Positions 20,231 to 32,900 of a stretch of 64,000 nucleotides of DNA are shown one piece after another (position 1 is the first letter of the stretch; each line of letters opens with the position of its first letter). A program made the translations under genes and the position numbers. The notes beneath the pieces were generated by a model. That model did no database searches. It saw nothing but the letters and a program-made list of their open reading frames with translations, and had not been told where the DNA came from. The stretch is from Enchytraeus crypticus (Eukaryota; Annelida; Clitellata; Enchytraeida; Enchytraeidae). The stretch lies in the NCBI GenBank assembly GCA_905160935.1, contig CAJHZI010000425.1:986001-1050000 (forward strand), written 5' to 3'.

Positions 20231-21290
20231 ATACAGGTAGTCCTATGTATCATACAGGCCTATGTATCATACAGGCAGGCCTATGTATCATACAGGCTGG
20301 CCTATGTATCATACAGGTAGTCCTGTGTATCATACAGGTCTATGTATCATACAGGCAGGCCTATGTATCATACAGGCCTATGTATCATACAGGTAGTCCT
20401 ATGTGTCATACAGGCCGGCCTATGTATCATACAGGCCTATGTATCATACAGGCAGGCCTATGTATCATACAGGCCTATGTATCATACAGGCAGGCCTATG
20501 TATTATACAGGCGGCCTATGTATCATACAGGTAGTCCTATGTATCATACAGGTCTATGTATCATACAGGTAGTCCTATGTATCATACAGGTCTATGTATC
20601 ATACAGGCCGGCCTATGTGTCATACAGGTAGGCCTATGTATCATACAGGCTGGCCTATGTATCATACAGGCAGGCTTATATATCATACAGGCCTATGTAT
20701 CATACAGGCTGGCCTATGTATTATACAGGCGGCCTATGTATCATACAGGTCTATGTATCATACAGGTAGTCCTATATATCATACAGGCCTATGTATCATA
20801 CAGGCCGGCCTATGTGTCATACAGGTAGGCCTATGTATCATACAGGCTGGCCTATGTATCATACAGGCAGGCTTATGTATCATACAGGCCTATGTATCAT
20901 ACAGGCTGACCTATGTATCATACAGGCAGGCCTATGTATCATACAGGCCTATGTATCATACAGGCAGGTCTATGTATTATACAGGCGGCCTATGTATCAT
21001 ACAGGCCTATGTATCATACAGGCAGGTCTATGTATTATACAGGCGGCCTATGTATCATACAGGTAGTCCTATGTATCATACAGGTCTATGTATCATACAG
21101 GTAGTCCTATATATCATACAGGCCTATGTATCATACAGGCAGGCCTATGTATCATACAGGCCTATGTATCATACAGGCAGGCCTATGTATCATACAGGCC
21201 TATGTATCATACAGGCAGGCCTATGTATTATACAGGCGGCCTATGTATCATACAGGTAGTCCTATGTATCATACAGGTATATGCATCCAC
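20231..21290. repeat. Composite minisatellite of CTATGTATCATACAGG units
   Basis: More than 50 copies of a 16-base core CTATGTATCATACAGG with alternating short linkers (C, CAGGC, TAGTC, CTGGC, CCGGC, CGGC), giving steps of roughly 17 to 20 bases and higher-order blocks. It is open in several frames only because the unit lacks stops. Confidence 0.93.
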
Positions 21291-21738
21291 TTGAAGATGA
21301 TTTACATGTGTCATGACCCCCATGTAGCGCTCAGTCTAGAAGAGTCTAAAAGATTACTGGCGATCAATATCATGATACTTCATTAACCTTTCCATCGAAT
21401 GTTATCATTTTAATGATATTCATGTATGCATTTTAAATTCTTTTAAACTGTTTTGGACAGCGTCAAATTTAAAGGATTAAATATTGAATGAGTTATGAAG
21501 AAGCAGTTAAAGGTTTCGTTATTTAAACGTTACATCACACTGAAGTGATAGCGCCAATATTGTCAGCAGTATCTTCAATTTTCGAATATTAGAAAGGAAA
21601 TTAATTCTAGTGCATAATAGATTCTTCACAAGAGACGACTATTTCAAATAAAACAAGTTTAATACAATCAATTCGTAGCAATATGCATCAGGATACAGAC
21701 AATATGTTAGGTAACAAGTATAAGACACAAATAGCAAT

Positions 21739-22080
21739 TCCACCATGATAGATTAATAACATCTCTATGATGATAGATTAATAACATCTCTACGATGATA
21801 GATTAATAACATCTCTATGATGATAGATTAATAACATCTCTATGATGATAGATTAATAACATCTCCATGATGATATATTAATAGTACCTCTATGATGATA
21901 TATTAATAGTACCTCTATGATGATATATTAATAGTACCTCTATGATGATATATTAATAGTACCTCTATGATGATATATTAATAATACCTCTATGATGATA
22001 TATTAATAGTACCTCTATGATGATATATTAATAGTACCTCTATGATGATATATTAATAGTACCTCTATGATGATATATTG
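21739..22080. repeat. 25-base minisatellite with two subfamilies
   Basis: Units TGATGATAGATTAATAACAT plus CTCTA on the left switch to TGATGATATATTAATAGTAC plus CTCTA on the right; about 13 copies. Confidence 0.88.
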
Positions 22081-23817
22081 AAAGTATCTTTGAAGGTGAA
22101 CTAAAGCAGCATTATGATTATTATTATCTCTTAACTCAGCGACAAAGTTGCTTAATTTAAATACTGTATATGCATAGATACGTACTAAAAGTTCTTTCGT
22201 AAGACTAAAACATCCCAATGTCTCACATTAATTAAAAACAACATTGAAACAACTCTCGGTTTCAAGCACTTTGCCTAAATATAGTAACTAATGATTGTGT
22301 ATAAACAGTACAATTATATTACACAAAGAATTAAATACATTAGTTTCAAACACTTAGAGCAGCTAGAGTAAGGAAATTATAATCTGTACTTCGAAATGAT
22401 CTCGAATTTGTGACCATTTAAAACGAATAAAACTGACCACGGCTACACAGCGGGAGTAATTTTCTTTACATTTTTAGAATCTCGTTCATTGATGATCATA
22501 TCTTTCATTAACATCTCTAATTTCTGAATTGATTTAGTCCCAGTATTTAAGAATTACTAGATCCTATACTGAACTCCAAAAATAGACGTATTGTGGTAGA
22601 ATGTCTTGTTCTCTACTACCCACGTTGGTTAACATTTATAAACATGTGCAGTCGTAGTCGTAACTTTTCTCAACACGAAAGAAAATAGATTTAATTATTT
22701 TCCTGCCACTTGTGGGGATGTTAATCGAGAATGCAGCCTACAAATCAAGACTTATGACAGCGTAGACTACGCTACAACTTCGCTAATCACTACGCAGAAT
22801 TACTGTACAACAGAAAATGAGAAAATCAAAAACAGCGAAACGTCCGTTACAGAGAATTGTATACAGTACATGGAAAATAATTATGAAATATCAAGTCTAC
22901 TGAATAAGTTCAACACGGCACAAAATTGTTCCTACATAATAAACTTAAATCATACATTAGTATGAAGCGAAATTATGTACAACGTTAGCTGGCCATTTAT
23001 TGCACTATTTCAAATTCGTTTTCCGCAACCTCCGAGCTCTTATAAACCGATAGCCCGATATGTCAGAGCCATAACCCTTGTAGCCTATTCCACGTTACGC
23101 CGACACGTTAAGCATGAATCAGCATGCGGCCAGCCTGATGTCGTCGCATGTAGACAAAATCAACGCTAAACTCGCATTAAAATGTCACCGTGATCAGTCT
23201 CTCAATATCGCGGCATCGTAACCATTGATTAACCAAACGATTCGATAATTGGAAAACATCGGATAAATATTACCAATCGATTAAAATCTGTTAATCATTC
23301 CATGAGGAGGGGGGGGGGCTACAGGCAAATACAACAGAACGTTCCAGAACGTTCCAGAACTGAACAACGTCGCCTGGCAATGGAAAGCATTAAAACGATC
23401 AATTGTTAGGTTATAACGGCAAAAGACAAATCGATACAAAATAACGAAGCAAAAATATAGACAACACAAACGATGTTACACATTGCATGTCGTTTCATCA
23501 CTAGATTAGTAAATATCATCGGCTACACGGGATATAGTCAAGAACAGAATAAGTAAATCGTACGTATACAAAGAATAATACACTATATTAGTGAGGCGAT
23601 AGAATTATGGGTTAAAACAGATTTCTAACGTGTTCAGAAAATTGTATAGATGAATTCACGCATAGTCTGTAAATAAACTCTAATGTAATACTAGAAATTA
23701 CATAAGTAAAGTAATCAACCAATAAATTCACCTATAAATTAAATTAACTGCGCAATAAATTCAACTGAGTAATATTATTTCAGATAAAATTAAAAATGTT
23801 CATTTCTGCAACCCGTT

Positions 23818-23997
23818 CCAGAGAGAGATAGAGCGAGAGAGATAGAGAGAGGAGAGAGAGCGAGATACAGAGAGAGAGAGGGAGGGAGAGAGAGAGGGAG
23901 GGGAGAGAGAGAGGAGAGAGAGAGCGAGAGAGAGAGAGAGGGAGGGAGAGAGAGAGGAGAGAGAGAGCGAGAGAGAGCGAGAGAGAGCGAGAGAAAT
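23818..23997. repeat. GA-rich simple repeat
   Basis: GAGAGAGAGAGGGAGG variants; on the minus strand an artificial Ser/Leu-rich frame. Confidence 0.92.
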
Positions 23998-24288
23998 TCA
24001 ATGGCAGAGAAAGAATTACCGATCTGACATCAATTTAATTCCAGCAAAATTCAAGAATTTTCTAAGTACCTGGTCACTGAAGGTTTTTTGCATTTTTCCT
24101 TACATAAGCCTGTCTACTTACCACAGCAGTCCACAAGACATAATCAAATCTACTGCAGATTTAATATAAATAAATAATAATATAAAGATTAAATATAAAT
24201 TAAATAGAAAAACTATTATTGCTTATTTCATTTACCTTCAGTCAAAGCCATTACGTCAACTTACACACAAGCGATCTTATCTGCTTAT

Positions 24289-24348
24289 TTAATGACGTCC
24301 CTGACATTATCCTTGTATGAGGAAAAGAACGTTAAACCGTTGTTGTTT
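24289..24348 (+). mobile_element. SINE-C-like fragment (TTG-tailed)
   Basis: ATGACGTCCCTGACATTATC and TTGTATGAGGAAAAGAACG, then TTGTTGTTTTT. Almost the same as 19652-19712. It is the only SINE-related piece I see between 22 and 37.9 kb. Confidence 0.5.
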
Positions 24349-26494
24349 TTATTTTTGTATTACTTTAAACAGATATCAGCGACTATATTTCTAATTCTAG
24401 TCTTACCACAGCTAAACTACTACGATAAAAAATTGTCTGATTTTTAAAGATAGAAAATTGCATTATACGGATGACTATACCTGTATAGTCAGTAGCAGAC
24501 TTACCTGACCAAGAGGTCAGTCAGGTAAGTCAGGTAAGAATCTCAGTGAGAGAAAATAAACGTGAAACTTCGCTTTACAGTAACATCAAATATAAGTTCT
24601 ACTCAAAATATGACAAAAAAGAGTGACATTCTGTCATGTGCAGCATTAGCAAGACGCAAGTATAAGAATTAAAGTGCTTCACATACGATCGTTTATATCC
24701 AATGACCAAAATCTCACATAACCAGACCATAAAGCAAGTCATGGCAGAAGAAAACATCCCGCTCTGTTATCTATTACTATCAATCATCAGCGCGACGGTT
24801 ACTTGTCTAGACTGTGAATTATTAGTCCACAAATCTTAAGTTATTGTTAATTCCACCTGAAAATTTCACTCCTCTGATTCTTACAGAGGTGGAATTACAC
24901 TTAAAATAAATTCAGAATAATTAAAATACTACATGAATTCAGTTACGACAGAGAAACGAATTCACATTTTTGATATGAATTCGAGACGAATTAAAATATT
25001 AAACGAATTCACATAGTAGCTGAATTCAAATACTAATAACAGCAATGAATACAACAAGCATATCAGTAGAAAGTAACAATATGAGCAATGGTAGTAGTAC
25101 AGAATTTAAAATATCATGTAAACTAGGATAGTTGAAAGAAGCAGAGATTTATAGGTGAAACATTAAGTATATAAAGTTTTGTCAGCCACACAAGCGGATA
25201 TATAAAATGAAGTCTAATTAAAATGGCTCGACTACAACAGTCAACTGCTATCAGAGTTGAAATATAATGCGTTATTATGCCTTCCACTGCACGGTTACAA
25301 TAGGATCTATCTTGTAAAATAACTTAACGCATAGATCAGGAAAAATAAAAAAAGATATCTAAAGATTTGTAAAGGTACATTTTTCATCAGTAATATAGTG
25401 AAATAGGCTGCTGATAATATTAAACTCTATTTAACGGTGTAGAACAGACAATTGAAAACCTTAACATATTTTGCAAAGTAATGATGGATATTTGTTAGTA
25501 ATTTCAATACAATACTTTCCTGGGACAGTTTCAAGGTATTTTAATAACATCTCTATATTAAATGAGATGATGCACTACAGAACCATTAAATACAAAACAG
25601 TGAAAATACCAAGTGCCATGGATATAAATGGCACCTTCGGAGATGTAATACACCTATATGCTTACTTGACAACCTGCAGATATAGGTATATAAAGGTGAC
25701 AATTCTTCCTAAAGCAAACACAGATCTACACTGAAATAGATTTATAAATTTATCATTCAAACAAAAAAGTGATAAAATTGCATAATATTTAAAAGTACAC
25801 ACAGATCAGTACAATATCTACGTAAGATAGAGCTACACTAAATACTTCTTATAACAAACACGATACAGACTTAAAATAAATAACTTGTTAAGAATGCTAA
25901 TTTGTTTGAAATACTGTTAGTGATACATAAATACAAAAGTTAGATACACCAAGCACCCGCTGATTTTACAAATGAGTCGTTTGAGAAGTTTGTTACACAA
26001 TTCAACACAAGTGAAGATACTTAAATGGAATAACGTGAAGCAATAGTATCACTCCAACGAGCGTAGTAATGAACCGTGGAAACAATTAAAATTAATCCCT
26101 GGAAAAATCATCACACAAAACTGGGACAATTAATCAAATATGCTTTAGAAAGCCGCTTGGCGATAGAATGATCGCTACTCATCTGATTTTTAGCTATTAG
26201 AGATAATTGAGAGCTTAGAAAATAGATTACATATCCCTAAGAAATCTAGAGGAGAGCAACAACAGAAATGGAGGCTTGTAAATTAATGCTTACTAATTAA
26301 AATCTTAGCTTCAAAAGATTTTTGAAAATTTGATTTGGTCATCATTGAAAAATGCGCCAAGGCCAAACGAGTTAGACTTACAGCAGGAAAAGAATTTGAA
26401 GCAAAATCGGATTTCTATGATAGCACTGTTTAGATTGAGTTACAAAATACTTAACTTACTATTCAGTCAAGTCTATCGTCAATCAAAAACACGC

Positions 26495-26496
<2 letters not shown>

Positions 26497-26555
<59 letters not shown>

Positions 26556-26610
26556 TATATACACATATTATATATATATATATATTTATATACACATATA
26601 TACATACTAT
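26497..26610. repeat. (AT)n microsatellite
   Basis: TA runs interrupted by CATA and TATTTATATACACA. Confidence 0.9.
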
Positions 26611-27374
26611 AATGATTTTTTTTTAAATTTGTATTCATTGCAAAAATGCTTAGGGAATAGATATACCAGTCGAATGCAGTAGTAAGTTTTGAACTTGCAG
26701 CAAATAAGGTGATGCTTCAAATATCAGCTTATATATATCGGCGATTACATATAAATTCTTTTTAAGATCCTACACCTTCTTTTCCATATTAATAAATAAC
26801 TTATCAGTCTACATGCCTGCATATTAATCAATGCAAAGGTTTGTGTCTAAAGTACAAGAACTACACATAGTATTGCGATTGAAATACACACATACAATTG
26901 GCTACAGCAAAAACTTTTGATGTCACAACATCTTCACTTGAAAATCAGTACAGTTAACACTAGAAGAAGCAAGGCAGCTCTATGAAATGAATAAAAAGTA
27001 TAAATTTTTACGATGAAAATACCAGTTGTGATATGTACAAGAATGCAAACAAGTTACCATGGCAAAACAGATAATATATGAATTACATTGTACAGGCGCT
27101 GTTAATAATAGTAACGATTCTGTATCATAACAAAATTAACTCTATTTACTATTCCCACAGCAACAGTGATCGACATCTGAGCTTAACGTCAAGCATTCTA
27201 TACTGTAAACCGAATGATCGAATAAGGTAACAAAGATTACTGTTACATGCATTGTGATATACTAAAAACATACAAGTAGTCAAATTACAGTCAACTTGTC
27301 ACTTCGTCGGTGACCCAAAGGATAAGTCGTATGATAAAGGGTTTTTGAATTCACCCACTCTAGCGGTGAAATTC

Positions 27375-27515
27375 ATTTACGATGCTTCTTGTGTCTACTT
27401 AGTAGTCGCACGCAGTTATCTTTGTCTATCTCAGTAGTCGCATGCAGTAATCTTTACTTATCCTAAGTGACACATGCAGTTATTTTATCTTATAAGTCAC
27501 ATGCAGTTCACAGGA
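27375..27515 (-). repeat. Imperfect repeat of about 33 bases with GCATG motifs
   Basis: Four copies of a unit reading, on the minus strand, AACTGCATGTGAC and variants (TTACTGCATGCGAC, AACTGCGTGCGAC) separated by AGATAAAG-like spacers. Confidence 0.55.
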
Positions 27516-28481
27516 GTAATTGTTTGTTTTGAATCAATTAGCGCTGTCATTTTAAAACCACACGAATATACCAACAGGGAATAGAAATGCAGAAGAGGCT
27601 TAGATAAGTATACAACATGGTATCTATAGGCATAAAAACTTATAAATCTATAATTTTTATATGAATACAAAGAAAGAAAGAATTACAGATTAAGTGACCT
27701 GTCAGGGGTTGTACGTGAACATACACACGTCGACAGCATATGCATAGATACTGGATATCTACATATTCCCTTACACATCAGGCTAATTACAAAAAAACAT
27801 AGATGTGGACACACAAATTAAAACAAGAGAACTGTATCGTAGGGGACTGTCTAAATACATCTCAAACAACAACCACTTCGGCACACTGATCTGTCAAATG
27901 TGACAATAATTTAGGTCAGTTTCAAACAGGAGGCTTCTATTAGAGGCCTTTGTTTTTGAAACATACAGAGTCAGCACAACTTAGCTACAGTTAGATATAG
28001 TTTACAGTTAGGTATATATTTAAATAACTAGAATACATTTCTGAATACATGGGAACTATTTGCAAAAATTACCCTTTAATGATTGATTATATTATAGTCT
28101 ACAGATCTTAATTTATTGTATATCGATGATGTAGCTTTTAAAAACCATACTTTCCACGTATTTAAAATAGTACTTATATTTCTATAACAGCATTCCATAC
28201 TGTAACTTATAGCATTCCAATAGTATCTGCTGCACAAATATATATTGTGAGAAGTCATTTAGTTTATATCACCACAGAACATTTTCTAGGCTTAATTATA
28301 CAATGAAAAAATATAGCAAAATCAGTCGCTGGATAGTATTAATGGATAAGTAATGGCCAAAATGAAGAGTTTAGAAACAAAATGGCTACAATACGTTCGT
28401 CACACATCTATCTTCTTCCAATTATCATCATTTAAAATTATCCTCATTCAGCAAGTATGCTTCGATACCATTGTAAAAACG

Positions 28482-28662
28482 AAATAATTAAAAACTAAAC
28501 TCGCTAGAAACAGATCTTGGAAGTTTTGACAATTTGGTTTATATCTGTTTTAACAGTTAAAGCTTTACTTAAAAAATTCAAAACTAAACTCGCTAGAAAC
28601 AGATCTTGGAAGTTTTGACCGTTTGTTTCATAGCTGTTTTAACAATTAAAGCTTTACTAAGT
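28482..28662. repeat. Tandem duplication of about 89 bases
   Basis: CTCGCTAGAAACAGATCTTG plus GAAGTTTTGAC and following sequence occurs at 28499 and again at 28588, with few differences. Confidence 0.85.
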
Positions 28663-31600
28663 TTAGGTTTTGATTCTGAGCAATTCTGTGGACATTTACG
28701 CACAGCCACTTATAAATAACGAGGAGGAGTAGTGAAGAGAGATTTACAGACAGAAGCTGCAATAATTAAAGATAGAACACGACTTGCACTAAGAACAATA
28801 ATACTGAGGTGAGAAACTGTGCAGCTCTGTGCTTGTGTCAGCTAGTGCGCACAGACTGGACTGCTACAAAAACGATCCGAATTAAAATTTGCCCAAGCTA
28901 CAGCCATGTTTAGCCTCGATTCTTCATCTAAAAAATTAATTACATCAGTAACAACTGAGCAATGAATGCGAATCCTACACAAGCTACGTTTTATTTGAGT
29001 ATGTGCATAAATAAAGCTATAGAGCCATGTTTAAAGTCCGTTTCACATCGCACCATCTGTATATTACATACTTTCCATGATAGTCCAGTCTAGAATTGAA
29101 TCAAGGGTTTCCCGCTTATCAGACAGGTAAGTGTGCTATGAATTCGACCAGATAACTGGTAGAAGCAGTACATACATACAGTAAATGCATCTAAAGATAA
29201 TAGAAAACTACAATAACTACAAAACTTAAAAAGAATTTCGTCAAGTATTTCTAGGCGTAATCTACTTCAAAACGTTAGCTACTTATATTGGGCCAAATTC
29301 AACAAGTGTAACGTATTTATATAGCACCGTAACGCTGCATCGTGTTTTCACTATAATAACTACTTGAACCAAAGACTGAAATCTGAAATTTTGTATACAT
29401 GCAAAATACTAATTAAATGTTTACAAAACTCCTTCATAGGACAATTCACTGCAGTGATCAGCAAACGTAATGCAATGAAATTCTACAAACAAAAAAGCTA
29501 AAAATGAAGTACAGAGAATGAAAATATACATTGGAATGCTATACCAACTGTGATCAGAAAGTTAAATGAAATCTATACCTATAATGCATGCGTCATGAAC
29601 GTATAATGTATATGGATATATACTAATTCAAAATAATCAAAGGTGAAAGCAGTAGAAAAAATACAACAGCAACATGTTATGCCCAATGCTTTAAATATCA
29701 CAATGGTATATAATTATATAGAGTGAGAATATACATGTATATGTATATATGTATAAGGTGTATAGTATTATATGCAGAAGTACACATGATTAAGGTCTAC
29801 AAAAGATTTCTCAACAAAAAATCCTTAAACTACAGGTTTGATAGTAAGTTAGTAGCTAATGAATGCTAAATTTAATCCACTAAGTTTATGAGACAACACA
29901 CAAAGTAGCACAAAATGCTGAATAAGAGAACAAAGTAACACGCACAACTGATACTACTACGCAGTAACTAAAAATATCTCAACAGGTCCTTGTTCAACAT
30001 TAAATAATACAAATGATAGATAACACAGACCCACAGACTGAGGAAAGTCAAATATTAATAAATAATACAATGCTACTGAAATATCAACAAAGCTACTTTA
30101 TTGATCACAATATTCTTGAGTCTAGCTGTACACAGACGCAATTTAACACTAAAGAGATTGTTGATCTAAAGCTTAGAATTAAAAGAATTAATGTAAAAGC
30201 AAACTGCCTACTGACGCCTAAATGAGTCTGTCAAGTAAGTACCTTGGTCTTATTGTCATCACCTCTACGCAGAAGAAGGATTACTCAGAAATCTCAGAGA
30301 AACAATTACACATCAGCAGAAATCGCCTTCTACTAAATCACAAAAGCGTCAAAATTTTCTTTCCATGAAAACTTCGCTAACAGACTGTTCAAAATGTACT
30401 ACTATCATAACTAGAATGGCTCAAATGGGTTGGTATTATTACAGCTACAAACTACATCGATAAGCGATCTCTCAGATATCTATTCGTGAAGAGTCAAAGA
30501 GCTGATTTTTAACTTTTGAGAATACCACCTAACACTTTACAGAAAATCCAGCACAAGTGCAAAAAATCATAAGACAACCACTACAAATAACCTGGGGGCA
30601 GTCAACTCCAGCTTTAAATAGTATAGTTTTAAAAATATAAAGAGAATTTCATTCCCACTTAGTCTACACGACATATTCTATATGCTATGTAAAGAAAAAG
30701 GGCTTAGATAAAATATATACTATAAGCAACAACGAGCTACTAAAAATTAACTTTTAAAACATAGAATTAATTCTGGTAATGATAACTAGCAAACCACATT
30801 GATCGATGTAGCCTACTCAACATAAAAATATACTTTTCAACAAAAGAAACTTCTTGCCCGATCAAAATTAAATAAAAACTGACACATACACAAAGAAGTC
30901 ACAAAATAAAACTTTTTTTAGCATTGATATCGTCGAGTCTAAAGTCTATACCGGGTACTTAATTTATTTATCAATGGCTCTCTTACTAAATTGTTGGTGA
31001 CATCCTTAAAAATGTTAATTTATAGCAACTAGTAAAATCTAATAGAAGAGTTTATAAAAAATTTTGCAACGTGATCCTAACTAATAATTTTACTAGACTG
31101 ACATGCTTGTCAGTACACTAAAATCTAATTTTTAACGTATAGTTTTACAGCTTAAAAATTATTATCTATTTCTGACAGGTTGGTATCTTGTCGCAACTAT
31201 AAATTTAGATAGAACCTACAAAAATCCAAAGGATATAATTTTTGTACAGAACATATAACCTACACATCTCTATATAATGGCGTAAAGCATTTAATAAATG
31301 CCTTTACATTAATGCGGTTATCAAAAGCACATGCATTTTCACGAGAACAGAGTAATTTTAAACGTAATTGACATATGGACAGCTAAATCGGTATGATCAC
31401 CTTGTTACCCGGTAGCATGAATCACATCATATTCAAAAACACAAAACATTTACAACCATATAAAATACAGCACATTGCAGTCTGACGTTACAACACAGGT
31501 GGAATTTTCACAAAATTAATGCATATGCCTGTACTGATTGCAAACAGAAAATAACTCAACCAGAATAATGAAGATACAGTGTCGTCTTTAAAGATGAAAG

Positions 31601-31817
31601 AGGAAAATACAGGCTGTTGATGCAGTCCTTCAAATATGAAATTTTTGAGGGTATCTTAATAATTCTCTATCACGTTTACATTAGAAGACAGTTTCTTTAA
31701 ATATATTCAATAAAACCAATGTAATATTATAAATTTTTATTTATAAAAGGAGTTCTAGATAAAGGAAATGCGCGAATAAGAAAGAATTTAAATTAATTGT
31801 TAGCCCCATCATTTAAT

Positions 31818-32026
31818 TATCTGTGATATTAGTCTAGTCTATGATTATTCTAGTCAAATTATCTAGTCTATGATTATTCTAGTCAAATTATCTAGTCTAT
31901 GATTATTCTAGTCAAATTATCTAGTCTATGATTATTCTAGTCAAATTATCTAGTCTATGATTATTCTAGTCAAATTATCTAGTCTATGATTATTCTAGTC
32001 AAATTATCTAGTCTATGATTATCTGC
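31818..32026. repeat. 29-base minisatellite
   Basis: Seven near-perfect copies of ATCTAGTCTATGATTATTCT plus AGTCAAATT. Confidence 0.92.
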
Positions 32027-32504
32027 ATTGCCGAAACAATTTTTCGTAAAAAAGAGAATTCTCACTGCATTGTGCTGCACTGTCCAACCAGATTACACAG
32101 ATATCATCCAAATGAATTCCGAGTAAACAAGCGCAACCAAAAATTAATCAACAAATCTAAAAATGATAAATCAATGTAAAGGTAACAGGTTAAGTTAGAT
32201 TCAAGTATTACATGGAGAACGTTAGTGTAGGAACAGACAACGATGATATACAAACAGAATCTAAATCATAATTATGAACACCAGCCTGTAATATGACTAC
32301 CGTGCTTGAGTAACCCCTCATAAACTAGGGCCAAAGATTCTCCATTCAAAATAGCTAACGGAATGCTATTTGATAGAGTTACTAAAGCCACAAGTATCTT
32401 TTCTATCCCTCAAAGAAATTAACATTCTTATAATTCTAGACCTCATGTTCAGTAGCAGTAGGTAACCTGATAGTTAAACCTAAGTGATTTATTAGCAGAC
32501 ATAC

Positions 32505-32513
32505 ATGTGTATG

Positions 32514-32582
<69 letters not shown>

Positions 32583-32583
32583 A

Positions 32584-32667
<84 letters not shown>

Positions 32668-32728
32668 TATATAGAGTATATACATATAAATATATACGTA
32701 TACATATATATGTATACATATATATGTA

Positions 32729-32788
<60 letters not shown>

Positions 32789-32831
32789 GTATATATGTAT
32801 GTATATATATCATAATATATATATAGTATAG

Positions 32832-32900
<69 letters not shown>
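32505..32900. repeat. Large (AT)n / GTAT microsatellite block
   Basis: About 390 bases of TA and GTAT/ACAT repeats. The minus-strand frames here (Tyr-Ile runs) are artefacts. Confidence 0.93.

Noticed and set aside
20245-21386. Long overlapping open frames of repeated YHTGRPM and LCIIQAG peptides
   Set aside because: They arise because the minisatellite unit lacks stops in several frames. There is no splice context and the linkers shift the frame constantly.
23780-24001. Leu/Ser-rich hydrophobic frame that resembles a signal or membrane protein
   Set aside because: It is the complement of a GA-rich simple repeat.
31818-32026. Regular 29-base repeats resembling a CRISPR array
   Set aside because: There are no unique spacers, the units are directly adjacent, and the genome is eukaryotic.
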